NCBI GenBank assembly: GCA_003506635.1
Contig: DNZB01000087.1
Span: forward strand, 6,786-14,780
Source of the DNA: Parvularcula sp.
GTDB lineage: Bacteria > Pseudomonadota > Alphaproteobacteria > Caulobacterales > Parvularculaceae
Reading direction: 5' to 3'
DNA length: 7,995 nucleotides
Below, piece after piece: positions 1-7,226 of this stretch (positions are counted from its first letter, which is position 1; each line of letters opens with the position of its first letter). Below the pieces are notes generated by a model. The model saw nothing but the letters and a program-made list of their open reading frames with translations, searched no databases and was not told the DNA's origin. Made by a program: the position numbers and the translations under genes.

Positions 1-914
1 CGCATTTCCTCAAGGCTCTGGCGCGCGACGCGGGCGCGCGGCAGCGTTTCAAGCTGGCGGAAAACCTCGCGCTCGATTCGCCGCGCCGCGCCATCGTCGA
101 GCGCGACGAGAATGACCTGCGCGTCGGCGTCGTGCTCCGCCTGGCTGAGAAGATCAGCAGCGACAACGCCGGGGTCGGCGCTGGCGTCAGCGATGACGAG
201 AAGTTCGCTCGGTCCCGCCGGCAAGTCGATCCCCGAAAGACCACGCGCGGCGATCTGGCGCTTTGCCTCCGCGACATAGGCGTTGCCGGGACCGAAGATT
301 TTCTCCGCGCGCGGAAGACCGGCGCCGAAGGCTAGCGCCGCGACGGCCTGCGCGCCGCCGACGGACCAGAGTCCATCAAGGCCGCAGAGCGCTGCTGCGG
401 CGATCATCGCCGGCGCGATGCGCTCGGCGCGCTGCGGCGGCGTCACCGCGACGCGCCCGCAAACGCCGGCGGCGCGCGCCGGCTCGGCGAGCATGATGAG
501 CGTCGAGACAAGCGGCGCGGCGCCGCCCGGAACATAAAGGCCGCATGATCTGATAGGCCGGAAAACCTGACGGCAAACGGCGCCCGGATAAGGCTCCGTT
601 TCCGCCGCACGCGGGCGCGTCGCTTCGTGGTGGCGACGAACGTTTTCGACAGCAAGCTCGATTGCGGCGAGATTTTCCGCAGCGAGCCGCGCGCGCGCCT
701 TGTCGACGGCGCCCTGCGTCAGCTCGATGAAAGCGGGCGCCGCGCCGTCAAGCGTTTCCGACCAGCGTGCGACCGCCCGCGCGCCTTCGCGCTCGACATC
801 CGCGATGATCCCGGCGACTGTCTCTATGACGCGCGCATCCGTCCGGCGCGCAGGGCGCGCGAGCGCGGCGCGGCGCGCCGCCTCATCAAGGGCGTTCCAG
901 TCGAACCGGCGCAT
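1..914 (-). CDS. hisD: Histidinol dehydrogenase, N-terminal 304 residues (truncated by window edge)
   Basis: HisD carries out the last two steps of histidine biosynthesis, oxidising L-histidinol to L-histidine with two NAD+ in the cytoplasm. Translating the minus strand from ATG at 914 gives an unbroken frame of 304 codons to the window edge, against about 430 for the family, so the C-terminal third lies outside. Recognisable family blocks are CGLYVPGGAAPLVST, GGAQAVAALAFG, GPGNAYVAEAKRQIA, GIDLPAGPSE and LLSQAEHDADAQ. In the last block Q258 and H261 correspond to two of the zinc ligands (Q259 and H262 in E. coli). The later zinc ligands and the catalytic histidine region are not in view. The start lies 5 nt after the hisG stop, so the two are surely co-transcribed. 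The Shine-Dalgarno is poor, which suggests translational coupling. No frameshift is seen. Confidence 0.96.
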   Translation of the reverse strand, partial: MRRFDWNALDEAARRAALARPARRTDARVIETVAGIIADVEREGARAVARWSETLDGAAPAFIELTQGAVDKARARLAAENLAAIELAVENVRRHHEATRPRAAETEPYPGAVCRQVFRPIRSCGLYVPGGAAPLVSTLIMLAEPARAAGVCGRVAVTPPQRAERIAPAMIAAAALCGLDGLWSVGGAQAVAALAFGAGLPRAEKIFGPGNAYVAEAKRQIAARGLSGIDLPAGPSELLVIADASADPGVVAADLLSQAEHDADAQVILVALDDGAARRIEREVFRQLETLPRARVARQSLEEM

Positions 915-919
915 CGGCG

Positions 920-1783
920 TCACATCATTTTTTCGATGGGGAGGACGAGAATGGACGAGGCGCCCGCCGCCTTCAGTTTCTCCAGCGTCTCCCAGAAGAC
1001 GTTCTCCTGACAGACCGCGTGCACAGCGACAGCGTCATCACGGCCCGCAAGCGGCGTCACCGTCGGCGCTTCGGCCCCCGGCAGCAAGCCGGAGATGACG
1101 GAAAGCCGGTCTTTCGGCGCGTTCATCATCACATATTTCGCGCCGCGCGACGCGATCACGCCGCGAAAGCGCGCAATGATGCTGTCGGAAAGCGCGCAAG
1201 ACTGAAGCTTCGGCGATCGCACCAGCACCGCCTCGCTCTCCAACACGGTGTCGAAAGCGACGAGCCCGTTCATTTCAAGCGTCGCGCCGGTCGAGACGAG
1301 ATCGCAAATCGCCTGCGCAAGGCCGAGGCGCGGCGCAACCTCCACCGCACCGCGCATATAGACGACCTCCGCCCTGACGTCGCGCTCCTTCAAGAACGCG
1401 GAAAGAACGTTTGGATAGGACGTCGCGATGCGCTTGCCGGCGAGCGATTGCGGCCCCTCATAATCGAACTCCGCCGGCGCGGCGATCTTGAGGTCGCAGC
1501 GTCCGAAGCCGAGCGGCATCACCTCGATCGGCTGTGAGCGCCCGATGCGTTCGCGCAGGACATTGCGTCCGATGATGCCGAAATCGGCGACGCCGTCGCC
1601 GACAAAGGTCGGTATGTCATCGTCGCGCAGACGCAGAAGATCAATCGGCGCATTGTCGATGCGATAGACAAGCTCGTTGACGCCCCTGACGATGCGAAAC
1701 CCCGCAGCGGCGACGAGATCAAGGCTGTCGTCTGACAGGCGCCCGCCCTTCTGGACAGCGATCTTCAATCGGTCAGGCTGCAT
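920..1783 (-). CDS. hisG: ATP phosphoribosyltransferase, long form (287 aa)
   Basis: HisG condenses ATP with PRPP to give phosphoribosyl-ATP, the first committed and feedback-inhibited step of histidine synthesis. The protein starts MQPDRLKIAVQKGGRLSDDS and contains the PRPP-binding loop DLVSTGATLEMNGL (about residues 161-174). It ends in the ACT-like HisG_C regulatory domain (about 214-287), finishing GASSILVLPIEKMM. This C-terminal domain marks the long form, which binds histidine itself and does not need a HisZ subunit; many other alphaproteobacteria use the short HisG plus HisZ. I chose ATG at 1783, which has GGAG about 9 nt upstream and matches the usual N-terminus; a TTG at 1816 would add 11 unlikely residues. 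The start overlaps the end of the upstream regulator gene by 11 bp, and hisD follows after 5 nt. Confidence 0.96.
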   Translation of the reverse strand: MQPDRLKIAVQKGGRLSDDSLDLVAAAGFRIVRGVNELVYRIDNAPIDLLRLRDDDIPTFVGDGVADFGIIGRNVLRERIGRSQPIEVMPLGFGRCDLKIAAPAEFDYEGPQSLAGKRIATSYPNVLSAFLKERDVRAEVVYMRGAVEVAPRLGLAQAICDLVSTGATLEMNGLVAFDTVLESEAVLVRSPKLQSCALSDSIIARFRGVIASRGAKYVMMNAPKDRLSVISGLLPGAEAPTVTPLAGRDDAVAVHAVCQENVFWETLEKLKAAGASSILVLPIEKMM

Positions 1784-2078
1784 TCTTGCGGCTCCGTTTG
1801 AGGCGGTCGAGCACAACGCGGTAGCCCCGATAGGGCATGTCTTTCAGGAACCGCGCGACGCGCACGACCGTCGCGGTCGAGGAGCCCGCCTTCTCCGCGA
1901 TCTCGCGATAGGAAAGCTTCCCCTCGTCGAGAAGTTGCGCGACGCGCCAGCGCTCGGCGAAGGCCTTCACCTCCCCCGGCGTCAGGAGATCGGCGAGAAA
2001 CGCCTCCGCCTCCCCCCGTGTCTTAAGGGCGAGAACGGCGTCGACGAGGTCCGGCTCGGCTTTCCTAGCGATGGTCAA
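1773..2078 (-). CDS. yerC: YerC/TrpR-family transcriptional regulator (101 aa)
   Basis: A small cytoplasmic all-helical DNA-binding protein of the TrpR superfamily, YerC/YecD branch. The core reads LTPGEVKAFAERWRVAQLL, then a helix-turn-helix LSYREIAEKAGSSTATVVRVARFL, then the C-terminal block YRGYRVVLDRLKRS. I chose TTG at 2078 because GGAG lies about 9 nt upstream and the resulting 101 residues match the family length of about 100. The open frame continues to 2267, but the added residues are Gly/Ala/Arg-rich and lie over the promoter region, so they are not credible. The gene leads the hisG-hisD operon and overlaps hisG by 11 bp. Family members next to his genes are thought to act as histidine-pathway repressors (HisR-like). 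The trp-type palindrome just upstream fits autoregulation. That role is inferred; the family assignment is secure. Confidence 0.88.
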   Translation of the reverse strand: MTIARKAEPDLVDAVLALKTRGEAEAFLADLLTPGEVKAFAERWRVAQLLDEGKLSYREIAEKAGSSTATVVRVARFLKDMPYRGYRVVLDRLKRSRKNAA

Positions 2079-2103
2079 GGGGCGGCGCTCCGCTTTAACG
2101 CGA

Positions 2104-2125
2104 TAGCGTGCTACTACGCTAGCAC
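2104..2125 (-). promoter_or_regulatory. Candidate trp-type operator upstream of yerC-hisGD
   Basis: A perfect inverted repeat GTGCTA-N6-TAGCAC (2108-2125) lies 30 bp before the TTG start. It interlocks with a second perfect repeat, TAGCGT-N6-ACGCTA (2104-2121). The 18-bp length, the CTA-N6-TAG core and the outer G and C match the layout of the E. coli trp operator as I recall it (GnnCTA-N6-TAGnnC). Because the first gene is TrpR-family, this is the natural binding site for its product. Binding and effector (histidine, tryptophan or another ligand) are not shown by sequence. Confidence 0.6.
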
Positions 2126-2136
2126 ACCGGGCGCAA
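2108..2136 (-). promoter_or_regulatory. Possible promoter of yerC-hisGD
   Basis: Reading the minus strand, TTGCGC (2136-2131) is followed after 17 nt by TAGCAC (2113-2108), a weak -35/-10 pair. The -10 lies inside the palindrome, so a bound repressor would block polymerase. The -10 match is poor, and CTATCG slightly downstream is an alternative. Confidence 0.3.
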
Positions 2137-2257
2137 GCCCCCCCGCGGGCGGGCGAGAGGGCGGCCGCAGCGCGCCCGAATGCGCCATCGGAGGGTCGGA
2201 CCCGCGCCCCCGTCGCCGGCCCGCGCCCGGTCGTTCCCGTTAACCATTCCCCCTTAC

Positions 2258-2275
2258 CAAAGCGCAACCGCTTTG
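2258..2275. repeat. Inverted repeat CAAAGCG-CAAC-CGCTTTG upstream of the kinase gene
   Basis: A perfect 7-bp inverted repeat with a 4-nt loop sits 36 bp before the kinase start codon. It could be an operator or a hairpin in the 5' leader. No T-run follows, so it is not an intrinsic terminator. TTAACCAT at 2240-2247, which resembles a CtrA half-site, lies just upstream. Confidence 0.5.
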
Positions 2276-2311
2276 CCCGAGACTGCGCGCTTCGGGGGAG
2301 CGAGGGACTTC

Positions 2312-4093
2312 ATGCCGGCGAGGAGCGCAGCGTTCGACGAATTGTCGGATGCCGTCGTCATTTGCGACGACGGCGAGCGCGCGGCCTGGGCGAATTCGAG
2401 TTTCTTCGCGATCGCCGGGGACGATGAGAGCCGCTGGATCGGCGAGCGCGCGGCGGCGTTGTGCGCCGACACGGGCCATCATTTCGACTGGTCGCAGTCG
2501 CGCCGCGCCGACGGCAGCCTTGTGCTCGTCGGGCGCGCCGTCGCCGCCGCGCCGAGACCCTCCAGCGACGGGGAAGCCAAGCTCCGCTTCCTCGCGACCA
2601 TGAGCCACGAGATGAGGACGCCCCTCAACGGCATTCTCGGCATGAGCGGGCTCCTCCTCGACAGCGAACTAGAACCGTCGCAGCGCACCTATGTCGACGC
2701 CATTCATGAATCGGGGTCGACGCTGCTGACGCTCATCAACGACATTCTCGATTATTCGAAGATCGCCGCCGAGAAGCTGGAGATCGATTCCGCGCCCGTC
2801 AGCCTGCGCGCGCTCGTGCAAGGCGTCGCTGAACTTCTTTCGCCGCGCGCAACGCAGAAGAATATCGAAATCGCCGCGTTTGTCGCGCCCGCGGTGCCGG
2901 CGGGACTTCTCGGCGATGAGATGCGCCTCAGGCAAATTCTTCTCAATCTCGCCGGCAACGCCGTCAAATTCACCGAACGCGGCGGCGTCTGCCTTGAAGT
3001 GCATCATCTTGAGTCGAGTGAAGGCAAGTGCCGTGTGCGCATCGATGTGCGCGACACCGGCGTCGGCATCGACGAGAAGGACCTTGCGCTGATCTTCGAC
3101 GAATTCTCACAAGCCGCGTCGGGGCGTGAGCGGCGGCTTGAAGGCACCGGCCTCGGCCTTGCGATCGTGCGCCGGCTTGTCGATGCGATGGGAGGGGAGG
3201 TGCGTGTCGAAAGCCGGTTGGGACAGGGCAGCGTCTTTTCCGTCCTGCTCTCAATGCGGATCGACGATGCGGAGACCGAACACCTGCCGCCCTTGCGCGA
3301 CGCCGGTCAGGCGGTGCTTGTCGCTTCGCGCTCGCAAACGGTGCAGCGCTTCCTGAAGCTGCAATTGCAGGCGTCTGGCGCGGTCAACGTCATTGCGGCT
3401 GGTTCGGCGCTGCAGGCGGCGGCCGCGCTCGCGAAACGCCCGAAGGCGATTCTCATCTGCGATCTCGACATCGCGGTCGAAGGCGGCCAGCGCCTGACGC
3501 AAGGCGCCGGCGCCTCTTACGTCATGCTGACGCCGGCGACGCGCGGGCGCATCGACGGCTTCCGGCGCATGGGGTTCAGCGGCTATCTGATGAAGCCGAT
3601 TCGCGCCGCAACGCTGATCGCCATCCTTAACGAGACCGCCGACCTGCAGCCGCAGCGACGCCGCCAGGACAAGTCGAAAGACCAGCCGCCGCCGCCGGCG
3701 GCGCTGAAAATCCTCGTCGCCGAGGACAACAAGATCAACGCCCTCCTCATCAAGTCGCTGATCGAACGGCGCGGCCATCGAGCCGAAGTCGCGGAAAACG
3801 GCAGCCAGGTGATCGACGCCATTTCAGCGGCGCCCTATGACCTTATCTTGATGGATATGCACATGCCGACGCTCGACGGCGTCGCGGCGACGCGAAAGAT
3901 CCGGGCGATCGGCGGGCCGGTGTCCGAAACGCCGATCATCGCGCTGACGGCGAGCTCGGAGGCGAGGGACCGCCAGCGCTGCCTTGACGCCGGAATGGAC
4001 GACTTCCTGACGAAGCCAATCGACCCTTTGGACCTTGACGTCGCGCTGACGCGCTGGCGGGCGGGCCGGCGGCCCGCGCGCGCGGCCTCTTAA
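2312..4093 (+). CDS. Hybrid sensor histidine kinase, PAS-HisKA-HATPase-pseudoREC-REC (593 aa)
   Basis: A soluble hybrid kinase with no membrane segment or signal peptide, so it senses a cytoplasmic cue or a partner protein. In order: a PAS-like region (about residues 5-75, [25 protein letters not shown]); HisKA with H-box [18 protein letters not shown], phospho-acceptor H99; HATPase with N-box [12 protein letters not shown] (N216), G1 DTGVGID (248-254) and G2 GTGLGLA (278-284). A degenerate receiver follows (about 334-444), with SR in place of the acidic pair but an aspartate (D384), T407 and K428 kept. After a Gln/Pro-rich linker comes a canonical receiver (about 466-581) with E471/D472, D515, T546 and K568. 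There is no Hpt domain, so onward transfer needs a separate Hpt protein. I chose ATG at 2312 because GAGGG lies 5 nt upstream; the open frame back to 2180 gives a low-complexity leader. Architecture is certain; signal and output are unknown. Confidence 0.93.
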   Translation: MPARSAAFDELSDAVVICDDGERAAWANSSFFAIAGDDESRWIGERAAALCADTGHHFDWSQSRRADGSLVLVGRAVAAAPRPSSDGEAKLRFLATMSHEMRTPLNGILGMSGLLLDSELEPSQRTYVDAIHESGSTLLTLINDILDYSKIAAEKLEIDSAPVSLRALVQGVAELLSPRATQKNIEIAAFVAPAVPAGLLGDEMRLRQILLNLAGNAVKFTERGGVCLEVHHLESSEGKCRVRIDVRDTGVGIDEKDLALIFDEFSQAASGRERRLEGTGLGLAIVRRLVDAMGGEVRVESRLGQGSVFSVLLSMRIDDAETEHLPPLRDAGQAVLVASRSQTVQRFLKLQLQASGAVNVIAAGSALQAAAALAKRPKAILICDLDIAVEGGQRLTQGAGASYVMLTPATRGRIDGFRRMGFSGYLMKPIRAATLIAILNETADLQPQRRRQDKSKDQPPPPAALKILVAEDNKINALLIKSLIERRGHRAEVAENGSQVIDAISAAPYDLILMDMHMPTLDGVAATRKIRAIGGPVSETPIIALTASSEARDRQRCLDAGMDDFLTKPIDPLDLDVALTRWRAGRRPARAAS

Positions 4094-4104
4094 CGATCCG
4101 TTAG
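4090..4104. promoter_or_regulatory. CtrA-like box (TTAA-N7-TTAG)
   Basis: TTAA (4090-4093), seven bases, then TTAG (4101-4104) matches 7 of the 8 fixed positions of the alphaproteobacterial CtrA consensus TTAA-N7-TTAA. It overlaps the kinase stop codon and lies about 85 bp before the exporter operon. It may be chance. Confidence 0.3.
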
Positions 4105-4128
4105 CGGATGGAAGCGCCGCGCCGCTTC
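4096..4128. repeat. Two small inverted repeats after the kinase stop
   Basis: ATCCG-TTAG-CGGAT (4096-4109) and GAAGCG-N6-CGCTTC (4111-4128) lie side by side between the kinase and the exporter operon. Both could fold in RNA, and the second is followed by GTTAAGG rather than a T-run. They may form a weak transcription end or may be protein-binding sites. I cannot decide which. Confidence 0.35.
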
Positions 4129-4129
4129 G

Positions 4130-4159
4130 TTAAGGCGATCTAAATTCACGCCCGATAAT
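4130..4159 (+). promoter_or_regulatory. Candidate promoter of the exporter operon with overlapping CtrA-like box
   Basis: GATAAT at 4154-4159 matches TATAAT in 5 of 6 positions. A weak -35, TTAAGG (4130-4135), lies 18 nt upstream. The same bases form TTAA-N7-TAAA (4130-4144), 7 of 8 fixed positions of the CtrA consensus. A CtrA site over a poor -35 is the usual layout of CtrA-activated promoters. Predicted transcription would begin near 4166, leaving a leader of about 20 nt before the permease ATG. Confidence 0.4.
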
Positions 4160-4186
4160 GAAAGCCATCGGGGTCCGGCCGCTGGC

Positions 4187-5320
4187 ATGAACTTTCTCGG
4201 GTTGCAAATTCTCTGGGCCGATTTCGGCAAGGCGACCGCCATGATCCTCGGCGTCGCTTTCTCTACGCTGCTGATGGCGCAGCAGGCGGCGATTTTCGTC
4301 TGTCTGATGGCGAATTCAGCCTCGCACATCACAAGCGCCGAAGACGTCGACATCTGGATCGCCGACAAGCGCTCCGACTATTTCGACGATCCGGGCGCCC
4401 TGCCCGCCGGCCTTGTCGATCGAGTGAGAAGCGTCGACGGCGTCGCTTACGCCGCACCTTTCCTTCGGCGCGGCGCGATCGTCGATACGAGCGCCGTGAT
4501 CGAACAGGCGATCCTCGTCGGCGTCGACGGCGCCTCGCTTCTCGGCGCGCCGCAGAAAATGCTCTATGGCGACATGACAAGCTTGCGCAGCGCCGACACC
4601 TTCATCGTCGACCGGCGCGGCTATAACGACATCTGGCCCGGCGAAGAGATCGCGATCGGGCGCCTGCTTGAGGTTGACGGCCGCGTCCTGAAGCTTGTGG
4701 GCGTCGCCGATCCGCCCTCGCCCTTCATTTCGCAGCCGCTGATTTATGTCAGCCTTTCGACCGCCGCGCTGCTCGCCGGAGAGGCGAGCCCCAGCTTCAT
4801 CGTCGCGCGCGTCAAGGATCCTGCGGCGGCGCCGGCGATCGCCGCGGCGATTGAAGCGGCGACCGGCTATTCCGCGTTCGACAGCAAGGCGTTCGGCCAG
4901 CGCACGATCGATTATTATCTTGAGAACACCGGCATCCCGATCAACTTCTTCATCACCATCCTGCTCGGCTTCATCGTCGGCGCGGCGATCGTCATCCAGA
5001 CGTTTTTCCTGTTCGTCACCGAGAACCTGCGCCATCTCGCGCTCTTTCGCGCGATGGGGGCCGAGAGCTGGCCGCTCATCCGCATGACGCTCGTCCAGTG
5101 CGCGCTCGTCGCTGCGATCGGGTATTGCCTCGGACTTGCGGCGGCGGCGTGGTTCTTCGAGACGGTTCCCGGAAAGGTGCCGGCGTTCAAGGGGTTCTAT
5201 CTCCCCGCGGGCGTCGTCCTCAAGACCGGCGCCGTCGTTTTCGCCGTCGCGATCTTCTCCGGCCTCATCAGCATCCGCCGCGCGATCCGCCTCGATCCCG
5301 CCATCGTGCTTCGAGGCTAG
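4187..5320 (+). CDS. ABC exporter permease, FtsX/DevC type (377 aa)
   Basis: Inner-membrane permease of the MacB/FtsX/DevC (type VII ABC) class. It has one N-terminal membrane helix (about residues 17-41), a periplasmic domain of about 210 residues rich in beta-type segments, then three C-terminal helices (about 253-277, 296-324 and 343-363). The cytoplasmic coupling segment LRHLALFRAMGAE (281-293) and the ending RRAIRLDPAIVLRG are characteristic of the FtsX fold. The four-helix topology and length near 380 fit DevC. The N-terminus and its start are fixed by the membrane helix close behind, but the Shine-Dalgarno before ATG 4187 is weak. The ATPase gene begins 2 nt after the stop and the adaptor gene follows, so the three products should form one tripartite exporter. 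Such complexes usually work by mechanotransmission, pushing periplasmic or outer-leaflet substrates through a TolC-like channel. Substrate unknown. Confidence 0.88.
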   Translation: MNFLGLQILWADFGKATAMILGVAFSTLLMAQQAAIFVCLMANSASHITSAEDVDIWIADKRSDYFDDPGALPAGLVDRVRSVDGVAYAAPFLRRGAIVDTSAVIEQAILVGVDGASLLGAPQKMLYGDMTSLRSADTFIVDRRGYNDIWPGEEIAIGRLLEVDGRVLKLVGVADPPSPFISQPLIYVSLSTAALLAGEASPSFIVARVKDPAAAPAIAAAIEAATGYSAFDSKAFGQRTIDYYLENTGIPINFFITILLGFIVGAAIVIQTFFLFVTENLRHLALFRAMGAESWPLIRMTLVQCALVAAIGYCLGLAAAAWFFETVPGKVPAFKGFYLPAGVVLKTGAVVFAVAIFSGLISIRRAIRLDPAIVLRG

Positions 5321-5322
5321 CG

Positions 5323-6096
5323 ATGTCCGCTGCGATCGACTGCCGCTATCTTGAAATGGAGTTCGGCGCCGCCGGCGGCCGCCAGACGGTGCTGCGCGGG
5401 ATCAATTTCACCGCGAGCGCCGGGCGCCTCACCATGATCGCGGGACCTTCCGGTTGCGGAAAATCGACGCTGCTGTCGATCCTCGGCGGCCTTCTCACGC
5501 CGACCGGCGGCGATGCGCTCGTCTTCGGCAAATCGCTCGCCGGCATGACGCCGCGCGCGCGCGCCGCCTATCGGCGCGAGGATGTCGGCTTCATTTTCCA
5601 GCAATACAACCTCGTGCCCGCCCTCACCGCCGTTGAAAACGCCGCGACGCCGCTGATCATCGGCGGTGCGAGGCGCGCAGTCGCAATCGAGCGGGCGCAC
5701 GTCGAACTCGCCGCGCTCGGCCTTGCCGATCACGCCGGCAAATTTCCGCGCCAGCTTTCGGGCGGCCAGCAGCAGCGCGTCGCGATCGCGCGCGCGCTTG
5801 TCCACGCCCCGCGCCTCATCATCTGCGACGAACCGACGGCGGCGCTCGATTCAAAGACCGGCGAGGCGGTGATGGTCGCCTTGAGCGCGATCGCCGCCGA
5901 CCCGGCGCGCGCGGTCGTCATCGTCACGCACGACACGCGCATTTTCGATTACGCAGGCCACCTTATCGAACTTGAAGACGGGCTCGTCATCCGCAACGAA
6001 ATCATCAGCGATGCGGAAGTCGCCGCACCCGCGCCGCAAGCGCGCCGCAAGCGCGACAAGGCCGCGCCGGCGCCCGGCCGGAGGGCGGCGGCGTGA
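5323..6096 (+). CDS. ABC exporter ATPase, LolD/MacB/DevA type (257 aa)
   Basis: Cytoplasmic ATP-binding subunit that drives the adjacent permease. All catalytic motifs are present: Walker [10 protein letters not shown] (41-49), Q-loop [11 protein letters not shown] (92-102), signature LSGGQQQR (145-152), Walker B LIICDEP with E170, D-loop AALD (173-176) and switch histidine H203 (VTHD). The [14 protein letters not shown] stretch is typical of the LolD/MacB/DevA class that pairs with FtsX-fold permeases. ATG 5323 has GAGG 6 nt upstream and lies 2 nt past the permease stop. An upstream extension of the same frame to 5098 runs over the permease and is rejected. The last 25 or so residues form an Ala/Arg/Lys/Pro-rich tail beyond the usual end of the domain. 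The stop overlaps the adaptor's GTG start (GTGA). Confidence 0.93.
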   Translation: MSAAIDCRYLEMEFGAAGGRQTVLRGINFTASAGRLTMIAGPSGCGKSTLLSILGGLLTPTGGDALVFGKSLAGMTPRARAAYRREDVGFIFQQYNLVPALTAVENAATPLIIGGARRAVAIERAHVELAALGLADHAGKFPRQLSGGQQQRVAIARALVHAPRLIICDEPTAALDSKTGEAVMVALSAIAADPARAVVIVTHDTRIFDYAGHLIELEDGLVIRNEIISDAEVAAPAPQARRKRDKAAPAPGRRAAA

Positions 6097-7172
6097 CGCG
6101 CGGGCTGTTCAGGCTTCACTGGGTCTATTACGCGGGCGCAGTAGCAGCGCTCATCTTCGCCGGAATGTCGGTGGCGACCTCGGCGCCGAAACCGGAACGG
6201 CGCGAACCGCAAGGCGACGTCACAGCGCCCGATTTCGCCGCGGCGATTGCTGCGACCGGCGTCGTCGAACCGGCGTCCGAAGTCCGCACGGTGACGCCCG
6301 ATATCGACGGCGTCGTCGGCAAGGTCTTCGTCAAGCCGGGCGACCGCATCGCGGCGGGCGATCTTCTGTTCATTCTCGACGACGGGCGCGCCTTCGCGGA
6401 CGTGAGGCGCAGCGAGGCGCGGCTGGCGCGCACGAAAGCCGAGATCGCGCTCAGGCAGGCCGAAGCCAAGGCCGCGCATGCGCGCGCCGAAGCTGCACGG
6501 CTCGACGCGGCGCGCCTGCGCGCGAGCGTTGAACGATTCCGCCCGCTCGCCGGCGACGCGATCAGCGCGGAGCAATTCGACCAGATGGCCGCGGACGCGG
6601 AAGCCGCGGCCTTCGCCTGGCGATCGGCGCGCGAGGCTGCGCACGCCGCCGCCGCCGCCGCCGACGCCGCGCAAGAAGAAGCCGCCGTCGCGGACGCTGA
6701 ACTCGCCGAGGCGAAAGCCGCGCACGCGCAAACGATGCTGCGCGCGCCGATCGACGGCGCTGTCCTGCGCGTTGATGCGCGTGCGGGCGAGGCGGTGAGG
6801 GCCGGCGACGCCGCGCCGCCATCGGTTTCAGTCGGCGATATCGACACGCTGAATTTGCGCGTTGAGATCGACGAGGCGAACGCCCCCTTCTTCTCGCCGC
6901 GCGCGAAGGCGGAGGCGGCGGTGCGCGGCGCGCCCGGCGCGCGCATCGCGCTGACGCTCGTTTCCGCCGACGCCATGCTGAAGCCGCGCGCCAATTTCCG
7001 CGACGCCTCGGTCGAGGCGGTCGATTCCCGCGCCCTTGAAGCGCGTTACGCAATCAGCGGCGCGGGCGTCAGGCTCTATTCCGGTCAATTGCTCGACGTC
7101 TATATCGCCCGCGACAATGGCGCCGGTACGGAGCAACGTCAGGCGACGGCGGACGCAGGGCTGAGGCCATAG
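6093..7172 (+). CDS. Membrane fusion protein (periplasmic adaptor), HlyD/DevB type (359 aa)
   Basis: Adaptor that links an inner-membrane ABC exporter to an outer-membrane channel. It has an N-terminal membrane anchor (about residues 11-29). The first half of a lipoyl domain follows (about 55-97, ATGVVEPASEVRTVTPDIDG...VKPGDRIAAGDLL), then a long Ala/Glu/Arg-rich alpha-helical hairpin (about 100-212). The second lipoyl half is about 213-242 (TMLRAPIDGAVLRVDARAGEAVRAGD), and a beta-barrel and membrane-proximal region make up the rest. No lipobox is seen, so it is anchored by the helix. GTG at 6093 overlaps the ATPase stop by 4 bp and has GGAGGG 7 nt upstream, giving tight translational coupling. 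The gene set permease-ATPase-adaptor is DevBCA-like. No TolC-type gene is in the window, so the channel must be encoded elsewhere. Confidence 0.9.
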   Translation: MTRGLFRLHWVYYAGAVAALIFAGMSVATSAPKPERREPQGDVTAPDFAAAIAATGVVEPASEVRTVTPDIDGVVGKVFVKPGDRIAAGDLLFILDDGRAFADVRRSEARLARTKAEIALRQAEAKAAHARAEAARLDAARLRASVERFRPLAGDAISAEQFDQMAADAEAAAFAWRSAREAAHAAAAAADAAQEEAAVADAELAEAKAAHAQTMLRAPIDGAVLRVDARAGEAVRAGDAAPPSVSVGDIDTLNLRVEIDEANAPFFSPRAKAEAAVRGAPGARIALTLVSADAMLKPRANFRDASVEAVDSRALEARYAISGAGVRLYSGQLLDVYIARDNGAGTEQRQATADAGLRP

Positions 7173-7175
7173 CCG

Positions 7176-7191
7176 GCGGAAAATCGTCCGC
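7176..7191. terminator. Weak hairpin between convergent genes
   Basis: GCGGA-N6-TCCGC (7176-7191) starts 4 nt after the adaptor stop, in the gap between it and the convergent HTH gene. It has a 5-bp stem and no T-run on either strand, so it is a poor terminator candidate, but nothing else in the gap fits better. Confidence 0.2.
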
Positions 7192-7226
7192 TCCTACGAA
7201 GCAGGGGGAGAGGTCGGGGGAGCCGC

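Noticed and set aside
920..2267. Plus-strand open frames opposite hisD, hisG and yerC (for example 1019-1537 and 1677-2243)
   Set aside because: They are antisense to well-recognised genes, rich in Arg and Ala, and show no family motif; high GC leaves such frames open by chance.
2180..2311. N-terminal extension of the hybrid kinase from ATG 2180
   Set aside because: Pro/Arg/Ala-rich with no domain and covers the palindrome; ATG 2312 has a good Shine-Dalgarno and leads straight into the PAS-like region.
4158..4190. Ten-codon leader frame (MKAIGVRPLA) ending over the permease ATG
   Set aside because: Its ATG overlaps the candidate -10 hexamer, so it would not be in the transcript, and it has no Shine-Dalgarno.
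4316..5035. Minus-strand open frame of 239 codons inside the permease gene
   Set aside because: Antisense to a clear FtsX/DevC permease, with Arg/Asp-rich low-complexity translation and no domain.
6647..6664. GCC trinucleotide run in the adaptor gene
   Set aside because: It encodes an Ala-rich part of the helical hairpin and is short; not a separate repeat element.
5949..6994. Minus-strand open frames of 260 and 288 codons over the ATPase end and adaptor
   Set aside because: Antisense to the HlyD-type gene; Arg/Gly-rich or Ala/Ser-rich composition reflects the alanine codons of the opposite strand.
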